A stretch of 64,000 nt of DNA from Ornithodoros turicata (taxonomy: Eukaryota > Arthropoda > Arachnida > Ixodida > Argasidae): assembly GCF_037126465.1 (NCBI RefSeq), contig NC_088201.1, positions 142,664,376 to 142,728,375 of the forward strand, read 5' to 3'. The notes under the pieces are model-generated. The model searched no databases. It had not been told where the DNA came from and saw only the letters and a list, made by a program, of their open reading frames with translations. A program made the translations under genes and the position numbers. This document shows positions 22,808 through 34,960 of this stretch, piece after piece (positions within the stretch are counted from its first letter, which is position 1; each line of letters begins with the position of its first letter).

Positions 22808-24805
22808 TATCTCCTGCACTCACCTAGCAAGCAGCACGACATGAAGGCAAAAACGAACAGCTTCATTTTGACGTTGTTCGCATTTACTAATCTCTTACTG
22901 GAAAGGAGCGAGATTTCAAGCAACTGGTGTCCACAAACGAGAGAGTCACTCCCTTGAGAGACCTATATAGAGAGGTTTGGTGTTCTCGCACCACACGCAA
23001 TACTCCTCTTCAAAAACAATCGTGCATTATCTTCTACGCCCCTCGAGCCGGTTGTGATAACAAACGCTGCGTAACAACGATCACTGGAGAGATTCAGTAA
23101 ACCATAGATGTCCTTCCAAGTGTCCTATCTATGGCAGCAAGTGAACGGATGAGATTGAGTCATGGAATCCTGAGGTTGACTCATGTAGGTATGATACATC
23201 CATGGCGACGTTAGTGATGGTCTGCTGCATATGTTCATCTCCAGCTGCGAGGTACGACCGGCTAGGGGCCCTCGTGAGCCGTCACGGCGTCATCTTGTCT
23301 GGTCTGATACATTTTCGCTCCGGTCCCTGCTATTGCATGATAGGCAAACCTGAGCGATGGGCAGCGTCCCTTCCTGCCATTGGCAGCTCAACGCGCCCTT
23401 TCCTTTCCAAAATTAGAAGGCGAATGCAAAATTGGTCTTCGGAACATTTGACGATCACTGCGAGGTTGGAAGCAAGGAGAAGGGAAATGAAACGGGAGTA
23501 TTTCTGTTGCCGTTTTCAATTGCGTTACTGCAATGTTTTCATTTCCGTTCTCCGTCTCTGATACAGTATTTTCAATTTCGTTTCCGTTACGTTTTTGTTA
23601 CTGTCTTCGGTAATGAAGCGGCTGTTACAGAGCTGTGACAGGACAGCCTGTTTAGCTCTGTGAGTACCCGGTTTTGTCCAAGTTCAGATTCGGCGTCACG
23701 CGTACATACTACATATAAGTAATTTAGCGTCGGTGCGATGTGCACAACTTGCGGAATGAAAACAAAAAAAAAAGTAGAAACATGTCCTCATACCTTGGAG
23801 TGTAGTGCTCAAACTCTGAGTCTAACAACTCATGATGGGTGTGACACGACTTGTTATTTACTATTTGTACTATTTATTTATTCATGTGCCTCTTCAAGAG
23901 GCACATGAATCCCCGATGTGCAAAGACACATTGCTAGTAGAAACCTGCATTGAAGAACAATGCAATGACCAAAACACAGTAAAAGCACGGAGAACATTAT
24001 ATTCAGAGATTTATATTCACTTACATTTACATTCATTTAAGTATTTACATTCAAATTGAAACTCAATTATATAGTAGGGTGATTTCAATTCGGATCTGGC
24101 TGGGTGGTCCGGTCGACCCCTCCATTTTTTTTCTTTCAAACATATATTAAAGTCTTGTCCCTAGGACGCATATTAGCACTGAAACTAGTTTAAAATAATT
24201 TGTGGTTATTTTTTAATTAATTATCACTCAGATGCGGGCATTTCGACCATTGCGCTTCCTACGCAATTTGACGCCACGTATCTTCATAACTACTTGACAT
24301 ATTCCGTTGAATTTTTGTTTCGCGTATTGTCTGGCGGGGTAGCATTACATCCTAAGTTCTGAAGATCCTAAGATTGCCTTTGGGGAGATAGAAAACCGCA
24401 AAGTTGCCTCATTTGTAAAATATGGTACGTTTTGGGAACCTCACAACTCGTCCCCCAGTTGTGATATACGAAAGCAATGTACATCATCGTGTTCGTCTCG
24501 AAATGCCCTTTCTTCGCATAGTGAGTACATCGTACTGTGAATTAGGGCAACGCCTCCAACAGTCTTTATGTGAGGGGTGTCTACGGGAAATGCGTTAATT
24601 CGACAGCGCGCATCCTATATATTCCCACTCGTGACATTGTTCATTTTACTCACAAACGTTCTTCACGACGACTCAAAACAGCACATCCAAAAAATTTTTG
24701 CTTCCTTAGATGGTCAAAGTTACATTCGTGATTCAACATCGTTCGCAACGTAACTTTGAGAGAACGTAACAGCGAAAATTGTTCAGTTGTATAAAGTTGT
24801 TGACT
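22808..24805. other. Non-coding DNA before the giant inverted repeat
   Basis: No supported gene. T- and A-rich patches occur near 23990-24060 and 24120-24230. The 119-codon open frame near 23.2-23.56 kb lacks family resemblance. Confidence 0.3.
23880..23910. repeat. Perfect 31-base hairpin
   Basis: Two exact 15-base inverse arms around one central base (23895), built on CATGTGCCTCTT / AAGAGGCACATG. It is followed by non-coding DNA. The T tract needed for a pol III terminator is absent. Confidence 0.8.
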
Positions 24806-25032
24806 ATATAGTAGTGTATAGATTAACTCTACAGCCAGGAAATGACGTCAAACAGGAAATGACGTCATCAAGGACGTATGACATCACTCCAGGCCGCACC
24901 CGCTCCGCCCTCATATCAGTGAGGTCAGTGGATAAGATAGTGTATCCACCGATTAACTATCAGTGACATCACATAGTTAATCTTAGTGATATGATATCAA
25001 TGATAAGATTAAACAATAATGACGTCATGGTG

Positions 25033-25105
25033 AAACAAACTAGGAATCGAACTTGGGTCCTTTAGGTTGTCAGACGAGCAGCTCAAGCCACTGGCTCTAC
25101 ATGTT
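25033..25105 (-). other. tRNA-like / SINE-type remnant
   Basis: On the minus strand GTGGCTTGAGCTG resembles a pol III A box, and AAGTTCGATTCCTAG about 40 bases later resembles a B box. The stems of a tRNA cloverleaf do not pair well, so this is a relic and not a tRNA gene. The mirrored copy is near 44030-44105. Confidence 0.35.
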
Positions 25106-25479
25106 TACTTGCGTCGCTAATCAGGATAGAATTGTGTGGGGTGGAGACGTCGTTTGATTTCTTTTACGCCAGGTGGCGTCATGGGGAGTTGAGTTCGTTC
25201 ATCTAGAGATGGCAGCACTTCCAGCAAATTTACCGCCGTTCAACAGATGGCGCTACCGATAGATATAGCACTTGGTAACAATGGGCCGCTCAGGTTACAT
25301 GCGACACGCACACGCACGATAAGATAGCTCAGAAAACAATGGAAATCATGTATCGATAGTGTGAACAATGGGTTCCCAGGTTTCAATAACATGCGCCGCC
25401 AGGATAAGGTAACGGTTAACTCAGGTAAACAATGGGAACTCACGTGTCGATACTGTTTGATAGGCACCTGGATGCACAT

Positions 25480-25620
25480 TTAATGACACTTAATAACACG
25501 CAATGACGATTAATAACAAGCAATGACATGTAATAACACGCAAATGACATGTAATAACGCGCAAATGACATTTAATAACACGCAATAACATCCGATGACA
25601 TTTAATAGCATTTTCCGATC
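25480..25620. repeat. Short tandem repeat of TAATAACACGCAAATGACAT type
   Basis: About seven units of roughly 18-21 bp built from (T)AATAACACGCAA and TGACAT. The mirrored copy is at about 43520-43660 in the right arm. Confidence 0.8.
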
Positions 25621-25649
25621 GGGTTGACGTCCCGATCAGTCCGTCACCT

Positions 25650-26104
25650 AGGTTTGTTGCCGCGTCACAGCGCCAGGTAGGTTTCCGACCATGTGTAGTT
25701 TTGGTTTCGGGTTGAAATTCCCACCAAGCGCCCTCTAGTTTTCAAGCTTTGGCCGTCTGTAGTTTCAGTTTCGGTTTGAAAAAACAAATGGACGTCGGGG
25801 CCCGCCACCTAGGTTGGTTGCCGCGCTAGAGCGCCAGCTAGGTTGGTTTCTGACCATGTGTAGTTTTGGTTTCGGTTTGAAATTCCCACCAAGCGCCCTC
25901 TAATTTTCAAGCTTTGGCCGTCTGTAGTTTCGGTTTTAACAAAATGGATGTCGGGACCTGACGCCAAGGTTGGTTCCCGTATAGTTTATGACCATGTGTA
26001 GTTTTGGTTTCGGTTTGGAATTCCTAGGTTTTGAATGGTTGCAGAAGCCACCTTGTTTCAAGCTTTTGACCGTCTGAAGTTTCGGTTTCGGTTTGAAAAA
26101 TGCA
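25650..26104. repeat. Tandem repeat of about 155 bp, three units
   Basis: Three diverged units. Each contains GACCATGTGTAGTTTTGG, then CAAGCTTTGGCCGTCTG-type sequence, then GTTTCGGTTT. The third has an insertion and lost bases. The same array is mirrored at about 43020-43490. Confidence 0.8.
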
Positions 26105-28419
26105 TGGCGCGTGACAGCATGATTTTTTTCCCCCATGCCACTGTGATAAGTACACCCAAATAATGATGTATGTCGGAGACCAGACAACAGTGTATATATT
26201 CCTTTTTTTATTTTAGCAAATTATTTTTCTACTCTTTTATTTAACTACCGAAGGATATGTTACAAATTACCAGATTCTTGCTTGGCATCATCCTTGTACA
26301 AAAGCAATCTGGAAAACAAAGGAAAACGAAACATCCTGAGAATGCTTTTCTCAATCAGAACAAAGTCTAGGACGGCTAAGATCTTGATCGGGTGCCACGC
26401 AACCACAACAAGCAGCATTATCAAAGAGTCGGCTAACGTTTCCACTTTCCGATATGTCTCTCATACTGTGTCGTGCATTTGCGTTGGAGAACGGCCTTTG
26501 GACATGCCACACGCTAAAGTAAATAACCCGCTGACAATACCCTCAACAATCACTATAAAGTAGAGGTGTTCTATAGACATGCATTTCCAAACTTGTGTTG
26601 CTCACTGTGACAACAGCAAACAACGAATCGAGAAACAGCGCATGACCGCGTATTGTGGTTACCAGCTGTGACGGTTTCGAAATAAAAATAACCAAAATGG
26701 CATAAGGGCGAGGGTATACCCACATCTTGCATGACGAACTAGCACTGGGAACGGGACAGAGAGAAGAGGGTCGTCCATGGAGGTTCGTTCACAATCACCG
26801 GACTCAGTCTTCGACAGCTAGCTTATAAGACCCGTGATTTTTGTTTTATTTCAAGGGAAGGAGGGATCACGTGAATGCATCGTGGACAGCTTTTCCTTTC
26901 GCAGGAGCAGCATGTGAAATGCGATACCTCTTGCCGACACGCTCTTCTTTCTTCTTCTTTTTGTATGATAACACAAGCCGCGAAACACTGTGTCGGAGAC
27001 ACCCGTCTGGCTTTTTCCAAGCGCTCTTTGGGAACGCCAACCACACAAAAACATTATCGTCCTAGCAAGATGTATTTTCGACTGCCGCACAAAGTAAATA
27101 GAGTTATATATGTGACAGTTGAATGAAATCCGTGCTTGATAGTGTACGTCAATAAGACGCTGTCGCTTTGTAGCAAGTTGCATGATCTCGAAGCGAGTGG
27201 AATACTCAAACGGTTTCACTCATTCTTACGTGACCGTTAGATTAGTAAAACGAAGGATGTACCTTGAAACTAAAGAAAAAAAGGAATCGACTATATGGAG
27301 CGCGGAATACATTTCCTTTGGAGATTCCCAGATGACTTGATTTGGACGATTATTCGCTAATCGCTAGAACTTCAAACAGCACAATATTCGTCTCAACTTG
27401 AAATGGTTCCATAAAATGTGTCCTCTTGACTGCTGTTAAACTAATTTTAATAGGTCCTTTCGAGCAAGGTATGCTTTCTGATTAGGCGGAGGTATCCAGT
27501 TTGGCTCTCACGTTTAACCATGACTTCTTCATTTTAATATCGAACACTTTTTCCTTGAAGTGCATGTAGCTTCTCGTAAGGAGAGCAAAATGGTATCAGC
27601 CGAAAATTGTCTAATGGTTCACGGCGCTTGATATGGTCATCGAGTTCAATGAATGTGGATACATGAGATGCTGAAACTCTCACAAAATGAATTTCTGCTC
27701 TTCAATCATCGTTGATCCAAACGATGCAAATCCTACCAGATATGAACACAAGGTGTCAAATAGAACTCTGTTAGCGTCCCGATATGTATGCGGCTGACAT
27801 ATGGGTGATAGTGAGTATAATAGGGAAAAAATGCTTAAACATATAACCAGACCGCGATCTGTAAATATATGATAGCCTACATTTCAGTAGGTTAGGTTTA
27901 GTAGGTTCTCCCCTCATCTCTATGTTGTCGATCTATAAGAAAGCATTCAATTAGGTCCAAATTACGATCTTTCAATTGATAGATTCGAAATGATAGCTTT
28001 CCAACTCAATGTCGAATAATTATGGATGATATAACATAAGGTATTGGTTGGCGTGCTTTATCCATCCTGGGGTGTGCTAGCTGTTCACTTCATCGATTTC
28101 TAATAGCATAGAATAATTGATTCCTTACACATACCTGCTTGCGAATCCTTCACATGTTGCTACATGTTGGTACATATAGCTACATTTGATTATCACGAAT
28201 ATGGAATACTTAATTCTCTTGTGAGAGTCTGTATAGCTTGAAATGGGATAGTATCTATTCTTTACATGGTGTTGTCTAGAATGTCTAGAAATAGAAGTCT
28301 AGAAATATTTGCTATACTAGAAAGTCTAGAAATATTTGAGTATCAGATGTCCTATAATTAAAAAAAATGAATTTGATTTGATTGTCATCGTATGGATTGA
28401 AAACATCTTATTGAAGCTA

Positions 28420-28760
28420 AAAGCCGTGTCCCTGATGTAAAATAATTATCGCTAGCTTTGATTTCATTCTTCAGATAGAAACATAGTGGTGGTGGTTTGT
28501 CGTTTTCATAGACTGCTTGAGTCTCACTCCTCTGCCTCTGTCGATTTCTTGGTGACTGCCTAATATGTTGTGATAGACTTGTTCTGGGTGGTCGGTTTCT
28601 ATCATAAAGAATAGTTATTTCTAGCATTGATTTTTTATTTTTTTAGATATTAAGTTGTGGTATAGAAAATTCAGTGATTAATTTGCTGGACCTCTGGGGA
28701 TTGATTCCTCTGTCGTAGAATAATTACAGTTAGCTCTGATTTTATTCCCTAGATGTGACA
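28420..28760 (-). repeat. S repeat copy 1 (AT-rich, about 320 bp)
   Basis: Unit running from CTAGGGAATAAAATCAGAGC through GACAGAGGCAGAGGAGTGAG to GATAATTATTTTACATCAGG, here inverted. Its two ends are themselves related (GAATNAAATCANAGCTANC..TAATTATT), so the unit looks built from a shorter repeat. An 80-codon open frame here is not like any family I know. Confidence 0.75.
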
Positions 28761-28971
28761 AAAAAAAGTGTGGTGTAGATAACAAAATCTTTTTACTCGT
28801 GTTTTACTTGTGCTTACCGTCATGTCATACGATGCCAAATAAAGTTTAACTTGATACATTCGAATTGGTAACTGAGTCTTAATAGTTAGCCTGGATGACC
28901 TGATACAACATCGAATCGACATTGTAAGGAATGGGAGTATGCAACGTACATAACTCTACGATTTGTATAAT

Positions 28972-29275
28972 ATCTAGGGAATATAATCAGAACTAACAAC
29001 AATTGTTCTATATCAACCCTCCCAGCAATAGGCCATCCATCCAAACGCTCACTTTTCTATGTCACAACTATTTTTAATATCTGAGAAGGAAAATCAATGA
29101 TAGCACCAAGTATTCTTTATCATAGTAGCCGACCAGCTACAATCAATCTCTTGTAGCATATTATTTCAGTCATCAAGGAATCGACAGAGGTGAGACTCAA
29201 GCGGTCTATCAAACGAAGAACAACCACCACTATGTTACTATCTGAGGAATGAAATCACAGCAAGGGATAATTGAG
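28972..29275 (+). repeat. S repeat copy 2
   Basis: Diverged direct-orientation copy of the S unit, from TCTAGGGAATATAATCAGAAC to TCTGAGGAATGAAATCACAGC. The mirrored copy in the right arm is 33978-34281. Confidence 0.65.
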
Positions 29276-29623
29276 TCTCTGTATGCAATACGGGGATAAG
29301 TCGAAAATCCCAAACCGAGAAAACTGCGAGTGAATATTTGGTAAAGTAGTTGCAGATAAGTTCCCTCGAATAACGCAAATGCAAAATGTGTAACATATAT
29401 GCGTGTGTCTACTCTACATGCATGTCCCGTTAGCGTCCTTTCTGAGTGTGTGATTTAGCAGAGATTGAACAAATCCAGGAGCATGACATATCCCCTTTTT
29501 CTATATAACAAAGCACGCACAGGGCTTTCGTGCAGGAAAAAACACTTTTCATGAGTCGGACTTTCATGGTGACGGCAAGATGTCCGAAGTTACCTTTGTG
29601 CAGTGGAGCAGCCTAGATCGTGA

Positions 29624-29806
29624 TTATCGTGCTGCTAAACGAGCATAATCTTGAAAATAATGTTCTGTATGACCAGCAAAACATGACTTATTAGTATAGT
29701 GAGCACGTTTTCCGATTAAAACGCTCAGTAGCACTGCTGACACTGTTACGTGAGGTAGGAAGAACATGTTTTTCGAGCGGAAGTCCAAGTTGATTTCTGC
29801 ACCCAA
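29624..29806 (-). CDS. Hypothetical 60-residue ORF, left-arm copy
   Basis: Starts MGAEINLDFRSKN and then has a hydrophobic run, MFFLPHVTVSAVLLSVLIG, about 19 residues long. The C-terminus is polar and ends YARLAAR. The product could be a small membrane peptide. The frame is unchanged, residue for residue, in the other arm at 33447-33629. The identity may simply reflect recent gene conversion between arms. I do not recognise it, and an artefactual ORF is possible. Confidence 0.25.
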   Translation of the reverse strand: MGAEINLDFRSKNMFFLPHVTVSAVLLSVLIGKRAHYTNKSCFAGHTEHYFQDYARLAAR

Positions 29807-30071
29807 GCAAAATTTAAGCTTTAATATAAAGGGATATTAAGCTTATAATAGGGAAAATTTAACAAAAACACTAAAAGGGGATAATTTGACTTATCCCCTT
29901 ATTGCACATAGAGGTTCAATCATTTTATGTGAAAAGCACAACCTTTAATTCCGAGAAGCGATTCTCAATCAACATGCTGGCAATTAACTATTATAGTATG
30001 TTGCTAATATTATCCGAAACGATCGACTGCACAACACAACACAGGATGGATAAAGCAGCATAAACAACATG

Positions 30072-30212
30072 CTGCATAATGTAAAACCCCGAGACTAGGG
30101 AACACGAAAGGACAGACACAACACGAAGTCGTTTCGTCTTCCCTAGTCTCGGGGTTTTACATTATGCACCATCTTCACCAGCTCGCTTGTTTCCTAGCCA
30201 TTTTTTCACTGT
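30072..30212. mobile_element. Hairpin retroposon copy in left arm, 13-bp target duplication
   Basis: A 141-bp insert flanked by the exact 13-bp repeat CATAAACAACATG at 30059-30071 and 30213-30225. It opens with CATAATGTAAAACCCCGAG, whose inverse CTCGGGGTTTTACATTATG follows about 60 bases later, forming a stem of roughly 38 bp. It then ends in CCTAGCCATTTTTTCACTGT. Same family as 46928-47057. Confidence 0.8.
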
Positions 30213-30390
30213 CATAAACAACATGTTATATATTTTCATCGTGGTTAATTACGACTGTATGGACTTTCCCAGGTGACCTGATTTCGACCATTATTCGCTA
30301 AAACTTCAAAGAGCGCAATATTCGTCTCAACTTAAAAATGGTTCCACTCCTGACTGCTGTTCAGCTAGTTTTGATAGGTCCTTTCCAGCT

Positions 30391-32862
30391 TATCACATCT
30401 AGGGAATCAAATCAGAGCTAACTGCAATTATTCTACGACAGAGGAATCAATTCCCAGAGATGTGTTCAGCGAACCAATCACTCAATTTTCTGTACCACAA
30501 GTATTTTTTAAATCTCAAAAATACAAAAATCAATGCTAGCAATCATTATTATTTATGATAAAAAACCGGCCACCCACAACAAGTCAATCACAGCATATTA
30601 GGCAGTCATCAAGAAATCGACAGAGACAGAGGAGTGAGACTCAAGCAGCCTATGAAAACGACAAACCACCACCACTATGTTTCTATCTGAAGAATGAAAT
30701 CAAAGCTAGCGATAATTATTTTACATCAGGGACACGGCTTTTAGCTTCAATAAGCGGTTCAAGCCATACGATGACAATCAAATCAAATTCTTTTTTTTAT
30801 TATAGGACATCTGATACTCAAATATGTAACCTCCATCCTTTTCTGGAGAGACAGGGATAGACCCGCCTGCAACCAACCTTATCAATAATTGTAAATAGTT
30901 AACACTAGAAACGATAGAAATCATACATTGACAGGCGAACATGGTGGATAGATTCAATGTCCACACGCGGGCAAACCATTTCTATAAGACATTCTAGACA
31001 ACACCCATGTAAAGAATAGATACTATCCCATTTCAAGCTATACAGACACTCACAAGAGAATTAAGTATTCCATATTCGTGATAATCAAATGTAGCTATAT
31101 GTACCAACATGTAGCAACATGTGAACGATTCGCAAGCAGGTATGTGTAAGGAATTAATTATTATATGCTATTAGAAATCGATGAAGCGAAAAGCACATCC
31201 AGGATGGATAAAGCATACCAACCAACACCATATATTATATGATTCAAGAAAATTATTACATATTGATACTATTGGAAAGCTATCATTTCGAATCTATCAA
31301 TTGAAAGACCGTAATTTGGATCTTTGGATAAGATTTGGATTTGAGATCGACATCATAAAGATGATGGGAGAACCTACCTAACCTAACCTACTAACCTACT
31401 GAAATGTACACTATCATAGATTTACAGTACGCGGTCTCGTTATATGTTTAAACATTTTTTCCCAATTATACTCGCTGTCACCATATGTTATCCGCATACA
31501 TATCGGGATGCTAACAGAGTAACATTTGACACCTTGTGTTCGTATCTGGTAGGATTTGAAAACAACTTCCATGACAACAGCCTCAAAATAGACAAATGTT
31601 GTAATTGTCGTCTGCGCATCATATGTTATAAGCATTACTATGCTACACATCACGATGAGAAAAAACAGATAACATTTATTTAGAAGGCATGGCACGAGTG
31701 GGTGACGCAAGTTTAATTAAAGAAGACAATCTGAAGGATCAGGAAGTGTCAGTGTCAATCGAGTGAAAGCAAGAACATCTGAAAAGAACACTAAATAATG
31801 TTTACAAAACCACGGTCAAATTTGAGCATAAGTAAGTAGTGTGCATCTGTTAAGTGCGAAATGATCATCAAAACTTCAAAGAACTTATCCCATCAAGCAA
31901 AACATAATCTTTATTTGATTTTCTTTCACTAGCATTTCTTTCATGACTAATATTTTTTTTTCTTACTTCATATCGTTCACTAGGTGACAGAGGCACAAAC
32001 GTTTTACATGTATCACTTTGATTAAGGTACTTTGTTCATCATTTTTGTTTGCTTTGTTCAGTTACTTTGTTCAATCGTTAATTATGTGTACAAATTTTTA
32101 ATTGCAAACCGTCTTCAGGATAGCGCTTCTATAATTTGGATAGTGAACATTCATTTCGAAAGCATCACATGGGGCTGGGAACACTGAAATACTCAGCCTC
32201 GGATGTGATAGGAATCCTCGCTGATGGATTGCCTTTCATAAAGAAATCGGTCAGATCGAATAACCATATCCAAGCAGTGTATATCGAATGAATCATTACA
32301 GATTTTCTTGCCATTCCATCTGTATATTGATAGGGAAAGTATTTTTAAGTCATATCACATGATGTGCCCGCTCTATCAAATCCATGCAATTATTTGCGGC
32401 TCGCAGTTGACATCACCGTTTGGATCAACGATGATTCAAGAGCAGAAATTCATTTGTGAGAGTTTCAGCATCTCATGTATCCACATTAATTGAAACTCGA
32501 TGACCATATCAAGTGCGGTGAACCATTACACAGTTTTCGATTGATACCATTTTGCTCTCCTTACGAGAAGCTACATGAGATTGTGCAAGTTTGTGGCAGT
32601 CAAATGCTTATTCCTAAAACGCTATGGTACACGGCTAAGACATCTGACTGTACTGATGAATGCTGTATTCAATCGATTTATCATAAAGAACCACTATTTG
32701 GTACACTCTCAATTCATCACTACTCAGGACAAGGACGGCAAACGAAGGATTCGTAAGTTGGAAGATCACTTCAAGGAAAAAGTGTTCGATATCAAAATAA
32801 AGAAGTTATGGTTAAAAGTGAGAGTCAAACTGGACACCTCCATCTAATCAGAAAGCATACCT
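30391..32862 (+). repeat. Spacer of giant inverted repeat, a direct diverged copy of part of the right arm
   Basis: The spacer begins with an S repeat (30400-30735) and continues in the order found at 34497-34790 plus 40556-41690 (LINE1 removed), ending with GGAAAAAGTGTTCGATAT and a LINE1-free junction. It is about 1 kb longer because of extra segments near 31560-32390 and 32590-32765. Short open frames such as 31181-31381 and 31444-31683 look faintly coding but match nothing I know. CCTAACCTAACC near 31380 is a short telomere-like motif. Confidence 0.75.
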
Positions 32863-33040
32863 TGCTGGAAAGGACCTATCAAAATTAGCTGACCACCAGT
32901 CAGGAGTGGAACCATTTTTAAGTTGAGACGAATATTGCGCTCTTTGAAGTTTTAGCGAATAATGGTCGAAATCAGGTCACCTGGGAAAGTCCATACAGTC
33001 GTAATTAACCACGATGAAAATATATAACATGTTGTTTATG

Positions 33041-33181
33041 ACAGTGAAAAAATGGCTAGGAAACAAGCGAGCTGGTGAAGATGGTGCATAATGTAAAACC
33101 CCGAGACTAGGGAAGACGAAACGACTTCGTGTTGTGTCTGTCCTTTCGTGTTCCCTAGTCTCGGGGTTTTACATTATGCAG
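33041..33181. mobile_element. Hairpin retroposon copy in right arm
   Basis: Exact mirror of 30072-30212 with flanking repeats CATGTTGTTTATG at 33028-33040 and 33182-33194. It shares its insertion site with the left-arm copy, so it was duplicated with the arm and did not insert independently. Confidence 0.8.
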
Positions 33182-33446
33182 CATGTTGTTTATGCTGCTT
33201 TATCCATCCTGTGTTGTGTTGTGCAGTCGATCGTTTCGGATAATATTAGCAACATACTATAATAGTTAATTGCCAGCATGTTGATTGAGAATCGCTTCTC
33301 GGAATTAAAGGTTGTGCTTTTCACATAAAATGATTGAACCTCTATGTGCAATAAGGGGATAAGTCAAATTATCCCCTTTTAGTGTTTTTGTTAAATTTTC
33401 CCTATTATAAGCTTAATATCCCTTTATATTAAAGCTTAAATTTTGC

Positions 33447-33629
33447 TTGGGTGCAGAAATCAACTTGGACTTCCGCTCGAAAAACATGTTCTTCCTACCT
33501 CACGTAACAGTGTCAGCAGTGCTACTGAGCGTTTTAATCGGAAAACGTGCTCACTATACTAATAAGTCATGTTTTGCTGGTCATACAGAACATTATTTTC
33601 AAGATTATGCTCGTTTAGCAGCACGATAA
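33447..33629 (+). CDS. Hypothetical 60-residue ORF, right-arm copy
   Basis: Encodes the same 60 residues as 29624-29806, including the hydrophobic run after MGAEINLDFRSKN. No recognisable family, promoter or start context; reported because both arms keep it intact. Confidence 0.25.
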   Translation: MGAEINLDFRSKNMFFLPHVTVSAVLLSVLIGKRAHYTNKSCFAGHTEHYFQDYARLAAR

Positions 33630-34776
33630 TCACGATCTAGGCTGCTCCACTGCACAAAGGTAACTTCGGACATCTTGCCGTCACCATGAAAGTCCGACTC
33701 ATGAAAAGTGTTTTTTTCCTGCACGAAAGCCCTGTGCGTGCTTTGTTATACAGAAAAAGGGGATATGTCATGCTCCTGGATTTGTTCAATCTCTGCTAAA
33801 TCACACACTCAGAAAGGACGCTAACGGGACATGCATGTAGAGTAGACACACGCATATATGTTACACATTTTGCATTTGCGTTATTCGAGGGAACTTATCT
33901 GCAACTACTTTACCAAATATTCACTCGCAGTTTTCTCGGTTTGGGATTTTCGACTTATCCCCGTATTGCATACAGAGACTCAATTATCCCTTGCTGTGAT
34001 TTTATTCCTCAGATAGTAACATAGTGGTGGTTGTTCTTCGTTTGATAGACCGCTTGAGTCTCACCTCTGTCGATTCCTTGATGACTGAAATAATATGCTA
34101 CAAGAGATTGATTGTAGCTGGTCGGCTACTATGATAAAGAATACTTGGTGCTAGCATTGATTTTCCTTCTCAGATATTAAAAATAGTTGTGACATAGAAA
34201 AGTGAGCGTTTGGATGGATGGCCTATTGCTGGGAGGGTTGATATAGAACAATTGTTGTTAGTTCTGATTATATTCCCTAGATATTATAGAAATCGTAAAG
34301 TTATGTACGTTGCATACTCCCATTCCTTACAATGTCGATTCGATGTTGTATCAGGTCATCCAGGCTAACTATTAAGACTCAGTTACCAATTCGAATGTAT
34401 CAAGTTAAACTTTATTTGGCATCGTATGACATGACGGTAAGCACAAGTAAAACACGAGTAAAAATATTTTGTTATCTACACCACACTTTTTTTGTCACAT
34501 CTAGGGACTAAAATCAGAGCTAACTGTAATTATTCTACGACAGAGGAATCAATCCCCAGAGGTCCAGCAAATTAATCACTGAATTTTCTATACCACAACT
34601 TAATATCTAAAAAAGTAAAAAATTCAATGCTAGAAATAACTATTCTTTATGATAGAAACCGACCACCCAGAACAAGTCTATCACAACATATTAGGCAATC
34701 ACCAAGAAATCGACAGAGGCAGAGGAGTGAGACTCAAGCAGTCTATGAAAACGACAAACCACCACCACTATGTTTC

Positions 34777-34790
34777 TATCTGAAGAATGA
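34777..34790. repeat. LINE1 target-site duplication, 3' side
   Basis: TATCTGAAGAATGA, repeated exactly at 40542-40555. It lies within an S repeat, so the uninterrupted site is known from the left arm. Confidence 0.95.
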
Positions 34791-34960
34791 TGATGATGAT
34801 AATTAGGGGTTTCATGGCGCAACGACAACGAAGATCATAATGCGCCAAGACTCTGTTGAAGTTTAAACAACATTTAACTTAAAAATAAGCTGATTAGTTT
34901 AAAACAGGGTAAAAAAAAATTCAGAGGGTGTGAAACACATAAAAGTGGGGAAATAAGACA

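Larger units (their letters stand above)
24806..30390 (+). repeat. Left arm of giant inverted repeat
   Basis: This 5.6-kb stretch is matched in inverse orientation by 32863-44335 once the inserted LINE1 is removed. Paired positions sum to about 63253 near the centre (29806 with 33447, 30390 with 32863, 28627 with 34621). The outermost shared bases read GTAGTGTATAGATTAAC. The outer part is of ordinary composition with minisatellites; the inner part (27.4-30.4 kb) is AT-rich. Arms differ by scattered substitutions and indels and appear most alike in the inner kilobase. Confidence 0.92.

Noticed and set aside
23202..23561. 119-codon plus-strand frame
   Set aside because: No family motif, no splice or start context, surrounded by repetitive T/A-rich DNA.
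25033..25105. Possible tRNA gene (and its mirror near 44030)
   Set aside because: A- and B-box-like words are present but the cloverleaf stems do not pair.
28385..30860. Frames containing QHIRQS..NRQRQRSETQA as a conserved protein
   Set aside because: They are S repeat copies; length differs, frames break, and no family was recognised.
31378..31405. CCTAACCTAACC as telomere sequence
   Set aside because: Only two to three units of the arthropod TTAGG motif inside a repeat; no array.
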